Below are positions 19,036 to 28,936 of a DNA stretch of 64,000 nucleotides, piece after piece. The DNA lies in the NCBI RefSeq assembly GCF_000277815.2, contig NW_004057897.1:1-64000 (forward strand), written 5' to 3'. The stretch's first letter is position 1. Each line of letters opens with the position of its first letter. Under the pieces are notes generated by a model. The model was not told the DNA's origin, did no database searches, and saw only the letters and a program-made list of their open reading frames with translations. The translations under genes were made by a program, and so were the position numbers. The stretch is from Encephalitozoon hellem ATCC 50504 (taxonomy: Eukaryota > Microsporidia > Unikaryonidae).

Positions 19036-21519
19036 TCAATCTTCATTCTTCTTACCCAAGACCCCAGGAATACTCCTATTTCCCGCGCTTTTTCTATTTG
19101 CATACATAGATGTAACGTTCATATCTAACTCACACTTGGTTGGAATTCCCATTCCTAGCTTTGGCTTTGGTATTTCCCTAGGTTTCAGCACCGGACTATC
19201 TCCCTTTTTGCTTTCGCTAGAAGATCCTCCTACCCACTTCTTCTCAACAGGATCATATCGGAAATCATCATCGACATCAATATTTGCTTTATGAATAGGC
19301 TCCTTCTTGAACATATTCAAGAACCCAAAGAAGGATCCACCTTTCTTCTGCTCCTTCTTTTTAGCCTCTAGATCAGAAGGCTCATCATCAATGAATCTGG
19401 AAAGAAACAGACTTGTATCGTCTTCGCTCCTGACATCCTCTTCTTTCCTACTACTTTCGAAGAAATCCGCAAAGCTCTTTGATTGCTTTGTATCCATGTA
19501 TAAATTATTCCTCTCTTTAGTATCACAAGGCATGCTACTAACAGATAACTCCTCCTCCTTCACTTTTGCTTCCTTTTCATCATGCTTGAGTAAGATCTCT
19601 TCTTGAGGGAGGCTGTACATGCTGTCCCTCTTCATCTCGTTGGCCACAAACACCTTTTTGTCCTCACGTTTTGAAAGCGCCCTGCCTTCTTCCACCCTCA
19701 ATCCTTCAGTTGGCTCTTTCTTTTCGCATTTAACATTCATCCCAATCGTTTCGGTACCTGAGGGAGGCGTCGTTACACTACATTTACTGCCAAGGCTAGA
19801 AATCTCAGACTTCTTGGGGTCATCCTCAAGAGTATCTACATTAAGAATCTTCTTGATTCCAAAATCAAAGACACTCTTAAGGCCAAAAGACCATCTGGTA
19901 TCAAACACAGAGTCAAGATCCCCACTAAGCTCTTTCCTGAAGCATTTCCTATTCGCCTTGAAATATTCCTCTGCCTTAGCCCTGTCAAACTCTATTCCAA
20001 TGGAAACAAACTCATGCTTAAGAAGATCAATATCCCTTATGCTTCTACCGGTATACTCTACATAGCAGAGAATTTTAAGCACTTCAAAATTCTTGCTGAA
20101 CATCCAGAGATACTTATTGATATCAACAATCCCGAGAAAGTAGGATGATAATACCACGAACAATGCATCAGGGACGCTGTTATCAAAAACTTGCATTATA
20201 AAGTCATTGCTGACACTGGCATTCTTGGTGCTTAGAACTTCTCTAATGTATCTTCTCCAATCTCCGTGAAGCTTGAAAGGGGACTTTGAGAAGCCAAGTG
20301 CAGAGGATATCAGCTGAGCATAAGATTCATCGCAGAACTTCTCTAAGAATCTATTCCCAATATCCTTTGTCCACTTAGGCGACAGAATCCCAACTTCCCA
20401 TATTTCATTTTCCATTGCATATTCAAAAGCTTTATCAGGATCTTCTATGCACAGTTCTATGAGCTTATTCATGCTCTCAGCACGGATGAGCCTGTTAATA
20501 TCCCTACTGCAGTAAACCGGCCTTGAATCAGAGACAATACTCGAAATACTATCTATAGATGGCTTTTCTAGCCGAACCAAGTCATAGACATGCCGATATC
20601 TATCATCTCCACTGTTTTTGGAACCCGTAATGAAATTAGAGGGCTTAATGTCTGGAAGAGCATAGTCAAGTCTATGCCATTGAGAAATGTTTATGTAGTT
20701 TTGTGTCGCCTCTCCTTGCATATTGAACCTTTTTTGCGAAGACATAAAGACAGTAAGCAGGCTTCCGCTCACAAATCTTGCTAAAGGCTTAGGCCTCATT
20801 GGGTCCATTTTGGGATTTGGGAGCTTTACCAAAGACTCAACGGCCATGTCCTCAGAATCAGACTCTTTGGACTCTATCTTATCCTCCTGCACTTCTTCGT
20901 CTTTTGTGTCAAACCCCTCCACTGCACATGATATGTGTTCCAATGAATCAGTCGCACTCTTGAGACTATCTTCGTTGTTAGGAGACTTCTTCTCTATGCT
21001 CATACTAGAAACTTCACCCACTATAAACTCCTCGTCATCATCGTCCCAAAGAAAGTCCATTTCATCCACAGAAGACACTCTTGGCTCGGGCTCTGATAAA
21101 ACCCCAGAATTGGTATTTGTTTCAGACTTAAGCCTCAAGCTTTCCTCACAAGTGTTCTCTGCCTCATAATCATTCTTGCCATCTTCTGTCTCCTCTTCAA
21201 GAGACTTGATTGGGTTTTCATCTACACAGGCTTGAGCGTCTTCTATATCTTCGCTGTTTTCCTTCCTTTTGCTACTTTCTCGAAGATCATTAACCTTCTC
21301 ACAAATAATGTCTTCGCAATCTTCTTCCAGCACATCTTCCTTCTTACTTCCAATAGAATCGTCGGCCTTCTGAGCCTCATCTTCGATTTCAGGTTTCAAA
21401 CATCCTTCCTCCTTTTTGGGCTTGAAAAGCAACCCTATTCCTGATTCATACTCGCTGTCACTTTCGCTCAAGATCTTCCAGAAGTCGTCGTCATCCTTAC
21501 CAGATCCATTGTTTTTCAT
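19036..21519 (-). CDS. SEC16: SEC16-like COPII assembly scaffold
   Basis: 827 aa. The N-terminal 230 residues are acidic, serine-rich and disordered, with DFWK/DFLWDDDDEE repeats. A helical central domain (about 290-560) fits the ACE1 fold of Sec16. A second disordered stretch leads to a C-terminal conserved patch: FFGFLNMF, then DVDDDFRYDPVEKKWVGG, matching the Sec16 C-terminal motif (FYYDxxLKRWVNK). Sec16 organises ER exit sites and binds COPII subunits. Yeast Sec16 is 2195 aa, so this copy is strongly reduced but keeps the core order. Confidence 0.7.
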   Translation of the reverse strand: MKNNGSGKDDDDFWKILSESDSEYESGIGLLFKPKKEEGCLKPEIEDEAQKADDSIGSKKEDVLEEDCEDIICEKVNDLRESSKRKENSEDIEDAQACVDENPIKSLEEETEDGKNDYEAENTCEESLRLKSETNTNSGVLSEPEPRVSSVDEMDFLWDDDDEEFIVGEVSSMSIEKKSPNNEDSLKSATDSLEHISCAVEGFDTKDEEVQEDKIESKESDSEDMAVESLVKLPNPKMDPMRPKPLARFVSGSLLTVFMSSQKRFNMQGEATQNYINISQWHRLDYALPDIKPSNFITGSKNSGDDRYRHVYDLVRLEKPSIDSISSIVSDSRPVYCSRDINRLIRAESMNKLIELCIEDPDKAFEYAMENEIWEVGILSPKWTKDIGNRFLEKFCDESYAQLISSALGFSKSPFKLHGDWRRYIREVLSTKNASVSNDFIMQVFDNSVPDALFVVLSSYFLGIVDINKYLWMFSKNFEVLKILCYVEYTGRSIRDIDLLKHEFVSIGIEFDRAKAEEYFKANRKCFRKELSGDLDSVFDTRWSFGLKSVFDFGIKKILNVDTLEDDPKKSEISSLGSKCSVTTPPSGTETIGMNVKCEKKEPTEGLRVEEGRALSKREDKKVFVANEMKRDSMYSLPQEEILLKHDEKEAKVKEEELSVSSMPCDTKERNNLYMDTKQSKSFADFFESSRKEEDVRSEDDTSLFLSRFIDDEPSDLEAKKKEQKKGGSFFGFLNMFKKEPIHKANIDVDDDFRYDPVEKKWVGGSSSESKKGDSPVLKPREIPKPKLGMGIPTKCELDMNVTSMYANRKSAGNRSIPGVLGKKNED

Positions 21520-21644
21520 GGACTAAAATTTGGCCCTATTTTTAAAGATCTGTAGATCTCAAATAACTCACCTTAGTTACCAAAACAAACCTTTAATTCT
21601 AGTATCTAAACAAGTTGTTAGTCATATAATTTAGAGTCCGCCAA

Positions 21645-22241
21645 TCAGCAGCATCTCCTTCCCTTTACAAATCTTATGCTCTCGGGCCTTACTGTACTTT
21701 CATCCTCCATGGGATTCTCTAAGTCTTCCTCAATAAGCCTGTCAACAGCCCTCACAAGGTCCTCAATTCCCTCATGCTTCATAGCACACGTTTCAACATA
21801 TTCTCCGCTGTGCTTCTTGGCCTTTTTGGCCCCCATCTCTTTATACCACACTCGCGTCTCCTCGTCAGCAAGGTCCTTCTTGTTACCAACTACCAAAATC
21901 CTAACTTTACTTTCAAGGCTGTCATTAGCCTTAGTAAGCGTATTAATCCAGTGATCTATCCTCTCAAAGGAAGCCTTGTCCTTCATGTCAAAAACTATAA
22001 TCGCAAGGAAAGAGTTCCGAGTGTAGTTTGGTATAATCGAGTTGAACCTTTCTTGGCCGGCAGTGTCCCACAATTGAAGACGAACCCTATGTCCACTAAC
22101 TACAATGGTTGTACTAACAAAGTCCAGTCCGATCGTGGGTCCATATGACCTTTGCACCTCTTGATGCAGGTACTGGGACATTAGGGTGGTTTTTCCGACA
22201 TTAGAGCTCCCCAGAAACACTATTTTGTAGGTAGACCTCAT
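21645..22241 (-). CDS. YPT6: Rab6/Ypt6 small GTPase
   Basis: 198 aa. G1 is GSSNVGKTT, switch I/G2 has YGPTIGLDFVS, G3 is WDTAGQERFNSIIPNY, and G4 is NKKD. The double-cysteine C-terminus (GRRCC) is a geranylgeranylation signal. The RLQLWDTAGQERF...IPNYTR string is typical of Rab6, which acts in retrograde endosome-to-Golgi and intra-Golgi traffic. Rab6 usually has GDQSVGKT in G1; here it is GSSNVGKT, a mild deviation that keeps the P-loop. Confidence 0.9.
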   Translation of the reverse strand: MRSTYKIVFLGSSNVGKTTLMSQYLHQEVQRSYGPTIGLDFVSTTIVVSGHRVRLQLWDTAGQERFNSIIPNYTRNSFLAIIVFDMKDKASFERIDHWINTLTKANDSLESKVRILVVGNKKDLADEETRVWYKEMGAKKAKKHSGEYVETCAMKHEGIEDLVRAVDRLIEEDLENPMEDESTVRPESIRFVKGRRCC

Positions 22242-22391
22242 TTGAATCCCTGCCCTTTTTGTTTATTTTTATACACACACAAATACAGAAAGCCTTTGCT
22301 TTGTTTTGGGAATTTGTTCGATGCCTGAGACGAGGTACTTTGTGTTTTCGCCTGTTAACCAGTCCCATAAGATCTATCCCCAACCCTGTCA

Positions 22392-23864
22392 ATGTTTCTT
22401 AAGAAGCTTCTTGCAATAGCAACGAAGAGCGAAACACTAGTGCACACCACAAGTACATATGCAATGTATGACACCACATTCGAAAATAAAAACGCCACAA
22501 AGCTTGTCTTTGCACAATCTCCGGAAGCCTATTCCTTTTTAAAGAAGATAAAGCATGACACAATAATCGGTATTTATAAACTGAATGTAGAAAAGAAGTA
22601 CCTGGTGACAAGAAGACTATTTCCCTTTTGCTCTATGTTCAGGAAGGAGGCCAAGGAGTTCAACAAATACATATTTCTCAAGATGGCGGAGGCACTAATG
22701 TTTCTCCATGACCAGTGTGGTACGATCCATAGAAATATTGTGAAAGACTCTCTATTCTTCAGTGAGGAAGGCAATATAGTCCTCGGAGGATTCGAGAAGA
22801 GTAGGAAAAGTGGTACATTTGATGAGGATAGCATGATGTTTAGTAATCTTCTGAATGAACTGGTGGGGATTGATGTAAAACTTGAAGACTTTGTCAAGAA
22901 TAGAGGGTTCTGCTCAGACATATTCTTTGATCTAGAGATTGCATTCTTTGGGTACAAGTCCTTCACTGCTGAGCAGAAGCTAGACTTTATTTCGAAGACA
23001 AGGAAGAGTAAGGACGAGTTCATAGATATTCATAAGAGAAGGATAGCTTGGATGGTTCTTGGAGACATAAGTACAAATGCTCAGAAAGACTTCAAGATAC
23101 TGGGTGCTGACTTTATCTTGTGTCTTGACGTCCCCAACATGGAAGAGTTTCTATCTCCGCTATTCTCCATACTAGACACGGACGTGAGGCTCTACCTTCT
23201 TAGAAACCCCGAGAAATATATAGGCCGAGTTACTTCTTTGGATCCCATAATAAAGAGTCTGTCTCTTGGAATCAAATGTAAGGACAAGCAGCTCAGGGAG
23301 GAAACAATCGTGTTTGTCAAAGAGAACGTATCAATGATATCTAAAAAGCAACAATCTGAGATACTGGAAACAATGTGTGAGTATGTGTCTGACGATCAAG
23401 GGATGCATTCCGTCCTTAAGTTTCTTCATGACGTAAGACCTATCTTTAAGAAGACAGATGTTGTTTATAGAATCCTCTGCAAATACCTAATTCAATCAAA
23501 ATCGAAAGTGCAGGTTCTTCACACAATGGAGATTTTTTATGAGACCTTTGACAACTTCAAGATGACCGCGGAGCTTCTGCCGCTCCTCTGTGGGTATTTA
23601 TCTAACAGGCATGCTCAACCTGCAGTATTTTCGCTTATAGAAAAAATCCTAGCACACCTCAAGGAGCATAAGACGGAGATAATAGATAGGGAGTGGAAAA
23701 TAGGGAGCATTAAGAACATCTTCAGGTTTAAATCCTCGGCACATCAAGGAGCAGTGTGTGCTGAAAATGGTGAGGCACAGTTGTCAAAGCCCCAAAATGA
23801 GTCGAACAGAAAACATGAAGAGTACGACAACGATCAGAGTGATGGATGGGATGATCCATGGTAA
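22392..23864 (+). CDS. SCY1: SCY1-like pseudokinase (Cex1/SCYL1)
   Basis: 490 aa. An N-terminal kinase-like domain lacks catalytic residues: the HRD position reads HRNIV, and the DFG position reads GGF. It is followed by helical HEAT-like repeats (about 240-430) and a charged tail ending QSDGWDDPW, like the aromatic-acidic C-terminal motif of SCYL1/Cex1. These proteins bridge COPI coats and tRNA export factors. The length is shorter than yeast Cex1 (761 aa). Starts at an ATG with a CCC run 7-9 bp upstream. Confidence 0.8.
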   Translation: MFLKKLLAIATKSETLVHTTSTYAMYDTTFENKNATKLVFAQSPEAYSFLKKIKHDTIIGIYKLNVEKKYLVTRRLFPFCSMFRKEAKEFNKYIFLKMAEALMFLHDQCGTIHRNIVKDSLFFSEEGNIVLGGFEKSRKSGTFDEDSMMFSNLLNELVGIDVKLEDFVKNRGFCSDIFFDLEIAFFGYKSFTAEQKLDFISKTRKSKDEFIDIHKRRIAWMVLGDISTNAQKDFKILGADFILCLDVPNMEEFLSPLFSILDTDVRLYLLRNPEKYIGRVTSLDPIIKSLSLGIKCKDKQLREETIVFVKENVSMISKKQQSEILETMCEYVSDDQGMHSVLKFLHDVRPIFKKTDVVYRILCKYLIQSKSKVQVLHTMEIFYETFDNFKMTAELLPLLCGYLSNRHAQPAVFSLIEKILAHLKEHKTEIIDREWKIGSIKNIFRFKSSAHQGAVCAENGEAQLSKPQNESNRKHEEYDNDQSDGWDDPW

Positions 23865-23980
23865 TAGAGAGGATAGGCTCCATAAGAGAATAAATATACA
23901 AGTTGAATTTATTGTGTAAAAGGCTGGGATGAATAGACGCCACAAAGTGACGGCGTACCTCCATTGACTTGAAAGTAGCC

Positions 23981-25354
23981 TCAATTCTCTTCGTCGTACA
24001 TTTCTACGTATTTCGAAAGACAGATGAGGGGCATCCTGTCTCCCTCCCCATTCCATCCCTGCTCAAGTATTCTCTTTTGCTCATCATTATATCCAAGATG
24101 ATTAAATAGCTCACCTACAAAGGGCATGTTGGACTTTATGAGTCTTTGAGGATAGGTCTTCAAAGGCCCTAGGAACAGAGTTGCTATTCTGTCTTCATGT
24201 CTAACATAATGTTTAACGCATAGTTTATAGACAATTGGAAATCTCTCCGAGTCGAATGTCTGTGTGCTTCTGTGGAGATAATAGTGTTCAAAGAGGGGCC
24301 CTCCGCAAAACGAACACTCCTGTACAGACAGAAGGTATTTTATAAGTGGCTTGTGAATATTTCTTTGAATTTTCAGGTTATTTCTTATGAGATGCCTCGA
24401 GCAAGTTTCCTTGAGCGTAATGTCTCCGATGCATTCAATAGAGTCCTTTGAGGCAAAATCGCATGACAAGGCTGTCAGCTCTATCAGAAAGGGAAGCTTC
24501 AAGATTTCTAGAGGAATGTTCTGAATTCTGTTGTTAGAGATGTTTAAGTATTTCAGCCCATAAAGCCTCCCTATTACCGATGGAAGAGTAGTAAACAGGT
24601 TGTCGTCTATATGAAGTGCATTCAGGGCCTTTAGTGCCGAGATTCCTCTTGGAAGAGTAGACAACAAGTTTTGAGATAGGTTGAGTTCTCTAAGATTCTT
24701 AAGCAGCCCAATTTCGTCAGGCAGGCTTTGTATTCTGTTTTTTGACAGTACCAAGACCCTGAGATTTGTCAGGCATCCTATCTGCCGCGGAAGCCTTGTT
24801 AGATAATTGCAGCATGCTTGCAGAACTTTTAAGTCTCGGATTTCTCCTATGCCCTCCGTTATTTCCACAACAAATTGCCTACACATATAAACCTGGTTTC
24901 TATCCTCCTTTGGATTGTGGCGTATAATGGTCATCCTCTCCCCGCTTGCCAGTATTTCCCGGGCCGTTTCTTCCCTGTTGACAACATTGTGGTATATGTC
25001 TGTTTCCTTCCCTGTTATCTCTTCTAGTCTAGGCGATAAAGGAAGGTGCTTTAGAACCAGCTTCTCAAAGCTGGCAAGCGAACTTGCTAGATGAATGCTT
25101 GGATAAGTCTCTTCAGACTTCGACACTTTATATGGAAACACGTGGTCTTCGAGGTTGTACAGTCTTAAAACGCCCGGGGCACTTGGGTTTGATCTGGCGA
25201 TGATCGGGTCCTTGCCAATATTACTCGCTGCATTTCCCATGCTGTCCGTTACTCCTTTGGAATTTAACGTTGTGTTGTTTGATATCCTTGACACAATAAG
25301 TTTCCAGTCTTCAAATGCGGCTTGCAACTTGGAAACAAGTTTCATCGGCTGCAT
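23981..25354 (-). CDS. LRR protein with C-terminal cysteine pairs
   Basis: 457 aa. Residues about 170-310 contain six LRRs of the LxxLxLxxNxLxxLP type (LRVLVLSKNRIQSLPDEIG, LRELNLSQNLLSTLPRGIS). The C-terminal region has CSFCGGPLFEHYYLH and a further C/H pair (CVKHYVRH) that together could bind zinc, an arrangement reminiscent of LRRC58-type proteins. No signal peptide or membrane segment, so probably cytosolic or nuclear. It is divergent from a second LRR gene of similar design, separated by 147 bp. Partner unknown. Confidence 0.8.
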   Translation of the reverse strand: MQPMKLVSKLQAAFEDWKLIVSRISNNTTLNSKGVTDSMGNAASNIGKDPIIARSNPSAPGVLRLYNLEDHVFPYKVSKSEETYPSIHLASSLASFEKLVLKHLPLSPRLEEITGKETDIYHNVVNREETAREILASGERMTIIRHNPKEDRNQVYMCRQFVVEITEGIGEIRDLKVLQACCNYLTRLPRQIGCLTNLRVLVLSKNRIQSLPDEIGLLKNLRELNLSQNLLSTLPRGISALKALNALHIDDNLFTTLPSVIGRLYGLKYLNISNNRIQNIPLEILKLPFLIELTALSCDFASKDSIECIGDITLKETCSRHLIRNNLKIQRNIHKPLIKYLLSVQECSFCGGPLFEHYYLHRSTQTFDSERFPIVYKLCVKHYVRHEDRIATLFLGPLKTYPQRLIKSNMPFVGELFNHLGYNDEQKRILEQGWNGEGDRMPLICLSKYVEMYDEEN

Positions 25355-25501
25355 ATTTCAGGATGCAACAGGATTCATCTACCCGGGTTGCTAATGTGCA
25401 GGCATTGCTATTTCGATGAAAGGAAGAAAAGGCATTTATTTGTTAATTTGAAACAATCGTTGATATGGAAAAAATAAAAGGAGGTTGAAACACTGCAAAT
25501 A

Positions 25502-26701
25502 ATGACAGAGGTTACAAGTGCCGATTATTCTAAGCAAGGATACCATGAAATACCAAAGATTGCGTATGCCACCCCCATCAATTGGCTTATACTCTCTGAT
25601 AACAAAATAAGAGAGGTTCCTGAGAGTATAAAGGAGCTCAAGACCCTAAGCAGGCTTGCGCTGAATGACAACAGAATTGAAGAAATCCATCCCGGCATAG
25701 GCTCCCTTGTAGGCCTCACCTGGATCGATCTGACTAGAAACAGGCTTAGAACGCTGCCTGACGAAATGGCAAATTTGAAGAGGGTTTCCGGGCTCGGGCT
25801 AAGCGAAAACAACTTCTCTGAAATCCCAAAGTGTATATTCAAGATGACAAATCTCCGGAAGTTCGGCTTTTTTTCAAATAAGATCAGGGCCATTCCAAAA
25901 GACATCAGGTTTCTTATAAATTTGATCAAAATAGACTTATCCAACAATGAGATTACTTCTCTCCCAGATGAGTTTTGCGAGCTGAAGAATTTAAACTGGC
26001 TGAATCTATCAAATAACAAGCTCCAAAAGCTTCCTGACGGAATCAACAATCTGGTACGGTTAGAGGAGCTTGGGCTTGGAGCAAACAACCTCACCGAACT
26101 GCCAGACATGAGCAATCTGAAGAAGCTGAGAATACTTCCGGTCTTCAAAAACCAGCTTACTCGAGTAAACCAAAGTATAGCCCGCCTCAGCAGTATTGAA
26201 AAGCTAGACTTCAGTGATAACAATATTACAGAATTTCCCGGGCATGTAATAGGCATCCAGTCGCTAAGATATCTGAATCTGAAATCAAACAAAATTTCAA
26301 AGATAGACCCAAGCACATTCAAAAACCGGATATCATCTGTCTCAATAATAGATGTGAGTGACAACCTCCTCAGCTGCATTCCTCTGAAGTTTTTTAAGAC
26401 GTTCTCAAATGTTACTGTAATAAGGGTTGGCGAAAACCCCTTTGTCTACCACGAAAGCAGGCCTGCACCTAATCCAGGCCTGACAGAGCTATGCTACAAC
26501 ATATGCCTAAACATGCAATACAAATGTGAAAGCTGGATAAGAAAAAGATATCCAGACGTAAAAAGCTGCGATGCTTGTAGCAAACTGTTTACTACACAGC
26601 CACATTTGGGATATAGCCTTAGCTCTGTCGGCGATGGAAGCACCTTTGTTGTCGAGAAGATGCTATGCTCCTACAGCTGTTACAGAAATGAATATAAATA
26701 A
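25502..26701 (+). CDS. LRR protein with C-terminal cysteine pairs
   Basis: 399 aa. Ten or eleven tandem LRRs fill residues 20-300 (INWLILSDNKIREVPESI, LTWIDLTRNRLRTLPDEM, LNWLNLSNNKLQKLPDGI and others). The C-terminal 80 residues contain CDACSKLF and CSYSCYR, again a likely zinc site. This is the partner of the LRR protein transcribed in the opposite direction; the shared end domain suggests an old duplication or a common binding mode. No signal peptide. Probably an adaptor; no enzymatic domain seen. Confidence 0.82.
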   Translation: MTEVTSADYSKQGYHEIPKIAYATPINWLILSDNKIREVPESIKELKTLSRLALNDNRIEEIHPGIGSLVGLTWIDLTRNRLRTLPDEMANLKRVSGLGLSENNFSEIPKCIFKMTNLRKFGFFSNKIRAIPKDIRFLINLIKIDLSNNEITSLPDEFCELKNLNWLNLSNNKLQKLPDGINNLVRLEELGLGANNLTELPDMSNLKKLRILPVFKNQLTRVNQSIARLSSIEKLDFSDNNITEFPGHVIGIQSLRYLNLKSNKISKIDPSTFKNRISSVSIIDVSDNLLSCIPLKFFKTFSNVTVIRVGENPFVYHESRPAPNPGLTELCYNICLNMQYKCESWIRKRYPDVKSCDACSKLFTTQPHLGYSLSSVGDGSTFVVEKMLCSYSCYRNEYK

Positions 26702-26725
26702 AGATTTAATGCATTCTTACTGTAG

Positions 26726-28879
26726 CTATATCATACGTCCTAAAGAAATCACGCTTAGCACGTCCTCAGAAATTGGATAGAATCCGTTTAGGTTGAATCT
26801 TTCATTAGATATTTCCCCCGCCCGAGCATTGAGTACCGTTTCACATATAAGAAACAATGTTTTGTCATTTTTTTTGATTATCACCTTCCCCTCGTCTATT
26901 TGATAAGGCTCCTTGTTCAGAGACATGGTCTTGAGCCTCGAGCATATCGTATAGAATTTGTTGAATGTGATCTGATCCACCTTCATTGAATATGTTTCGT
27001 AGATGTATTTGACCTTAGGCTCGTTGCCTAGGCCCGCACATACAAGGCAAATTGAGGAGATAAAGAAGTCTGTATTTCTTATGCTTACCTGCCCAGTGTT
27101 CAGAAAGTATATCATGGACCCTACGAATGTTTTGCTCTTAACGAGTTTTGTCTTCGAGTCTTCATCTAGATTGATTTCCATAAAATAATCGGTAAATTCT
27201 TGAAGCAATCTCTTGCTGTTATGTGCTAGCTGGATTTCAACATATTCTTCCATGCTGCCTTTGTATTCTAGAAGCAAGGGAAGAAGTACATCCACTGGCA
27301 TTTTCATGTGAGATAAAAAGTACAGCATTGGAAATGAGATCTCGAAATCTAGCACCTGGCTAGAAAAGTATGACGAATGCTTTGAGTGCGCATAGACTAG
27401 AAGTTCTGCATTCGACTTTGGACACATCAGAGGAATCTTCTCAGTAAGGTAGGGCTTCACCACCTCTATTATCATCAGTATCTCTTTAACATTGCTACTG
27501 GCTAATGCCTTGTTTATTAATAATTCTGCGTATTCACTCAGGTCAGCTTTTCCCCGGAGATACGCCAAAGCAGATGGAATGTCTGTTTCTATAAGCCCTA
27601 GAGTTCTTTGCTTGGGAATCTTTCCTGAAAAAAAGTATTCTAGATAGAATCTCCTTCTTTCCTCGCATTCAGGAAGCTCTGCATTTTCCTCCTTCATTCT
27701 TTCGGAGTTTAGACTCAGAAAAGTAGTTACTCCCTTAAAGGACTTTATATGAAAATAAAACTCCCACGGGAGGTTGCATTCATTCAACAACTCAACATAC
27801 GCCTTCCTTTGGCTGGTAAAAATGCCTTTGAGTGCAAGCTTGACAAACTTTAAGAGGCATTCTGCCTCATGTCTTGTCCTTCTGGAACCGTTCTCTTTAT
27901 TTTCTTTTGAACCTTCCGCAATCTTAAGCAGGGAGTCCTTGTGAAGCAACATCCCAGATCTGAATATGTTGAAAACAACCTCCCTAACCTTGTGGCTTGT
28001 ATCGAGAATCCTCTCATAGATGTCCAGTGAATGCTCGACAACATCTTCAAAGGAAATTCTTTCTAACAATGCCATGCGGACATCCTCATCGCAATCGTTG
28101 ACAATCCTATAAAATATTTCTTCATGACCCGCACTGCAGTTCTCGGCCAGAATCTTGATTACCTTCTTGTCTCTATCACCGATGTAAAAGCTACAAAGCT
28201 TTTCGAAGTTCTTTTCAGACATTGCTGCAGTTAGGTACTTCAATTTTCCTTGTCCCTTGATGTTTCTTACACATAGACATTCTTTTAGAGTAAAGCTTGA
28301 GTACACGTCTGCATATACTTTGTCCTCAAAGCTTTCCATTAATATAGCAACTGCAGGCATCGAAATCTCCTTTGTAACCTCAATTACAGTGTTGAATGTG
28401 GGGTCCTTGGGTATATGGAGGAGTACAGCCCTGACTACCTCTCTTACAGAGTCTTCAGTTCCTTCCTCTATCAATATAATCATAATCTCCTTCAGATACT
28501 TCTTTGCAGTTCCGCTAACTACCTCCGTCAACCCCGCTAACTTGGAAATCAATGCTTTATCTGTTAGCAAACTGGGAATTCTATATGTGATGAAGGTTTC
28601 CAGATTTATCTTTTCCTTTGGAAGAGTCTCCACAAGCAATCTAAAGAATCTCTGCTTTTCTTCTCGGCTTAAAAAGCATTTAGGTGCATTTATCCTTAAC
28701 ACCTCAATAATGCCAAGTAATGTGGCAGGAACTTCTCTCCGAAGCTCCATATTTTTCAACAAATATAGCAAAACATCCTCCTCAACACAGGATCCTTGAG
28801 GAGCCTCCTTTAGCTTTAGATACATCTCGAATGCCTTGTTCTGAGCTTCTACTCTTTTTGCTCTCTTTAGACTCTTCAT
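26726..28879 (-). CDS. HEAT-repeat protein, PDS5-like cohesin regulator
   Basis: 717 aa of helical repeats. The N-terminal block reads VPATLLGIIEVLRINAPKC followed by an F-rich helix and YRIPSLL, closely paralleling the Pds5 pattern in which a helix ending DILRIYAPEAP is followed by FYLLENLA. Later NDCDEDVRMALLERI and DTSHKVREVVFNIF match the RLxDxxExVR repeats of Pds5. Pds5 binds cohesin and controls sister-chromatid cohesion. Animal Pds5 exceeds 1200 aa, so this is reduced. A condensin CAP-G subunit is the main alternative. Confidence 0.55.
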   Translation of the reverse strand: MKSLKRAKRVEAQNKAFEMYLKLKEAPQGSCVEEDVLLYLLKNMELRREVPATLLGIIEVLRINAPKCFLSREEKQRFFRLLVETLPKEKINLETFITYRIPSLLTDKALISKLAGLTEVVSGTAKKYLKEIMIILIEEGTEDSVREVVRAVLLHIPKDPTFNTVIEVTKEISMPAVAILMESFEDKVYADVYSSFTLKECLCVRNIKGQGKLKYLTAAMSEKNFEKLCSFYIGDRDKKVIKILAENCSAGHEEIFYRIVNDCDEDVRMALLERISFEDVVEHSLDIYERILDTSHKVREVVFNIFRSGMLLHKDSLLKIAEGSKENKENGSRRTRHEAECLLKFVKLALKGIFTSQRKAYVELLNECNLPWEFYFHIKSFKGVTTFLSLNSERMKEENAELPECEERRRFYLEYFFSGKIPKQRTLGLIETDIPSALAYLRGKADLSEYAELLINKALASSNVKEILMIIEVVKPYLTEKIPLMCPKSNAELLVYAHSKHSSYFSSQVLDFEISFPMLYFLSHMKMPVDVLLPLLLEYKGSMEEYVEIQLAHNSKRLLQEFTDYFMEINLDEDSKTKLVKSKTFVGSMIYFLNTGQVSIRNTDFFISSICLVCAGLGNEPKVKYIYETYSMKVDQITFNKFYTICSRLKTMSLNKEPYQIDEGKVIIKKNDKTLFLICETVLNARAGEISNERFNLNGFYPISEDVLSVISLGRMI

Positions 28880-28936
28880 AGGGGCTTGTGCATCTATCTA
28901 GATCATTTACTACGTCGTTAACCCCAATACAGGTGA

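Noticed and set aside
22321..22419. 32-codon frame overlapping the SCY1 start
   Set aside because: Too short, overlaps the kinase-like start, and has no family features; likely chance or upstream leader.
25525..26379. Long minus-strand open frame (284 codons) opposite the LRR gene
   Set aside because: LRR-coding strands often leave the opposite strand open. The product is low-complexity, rich in S, F and R, and has no start signal.
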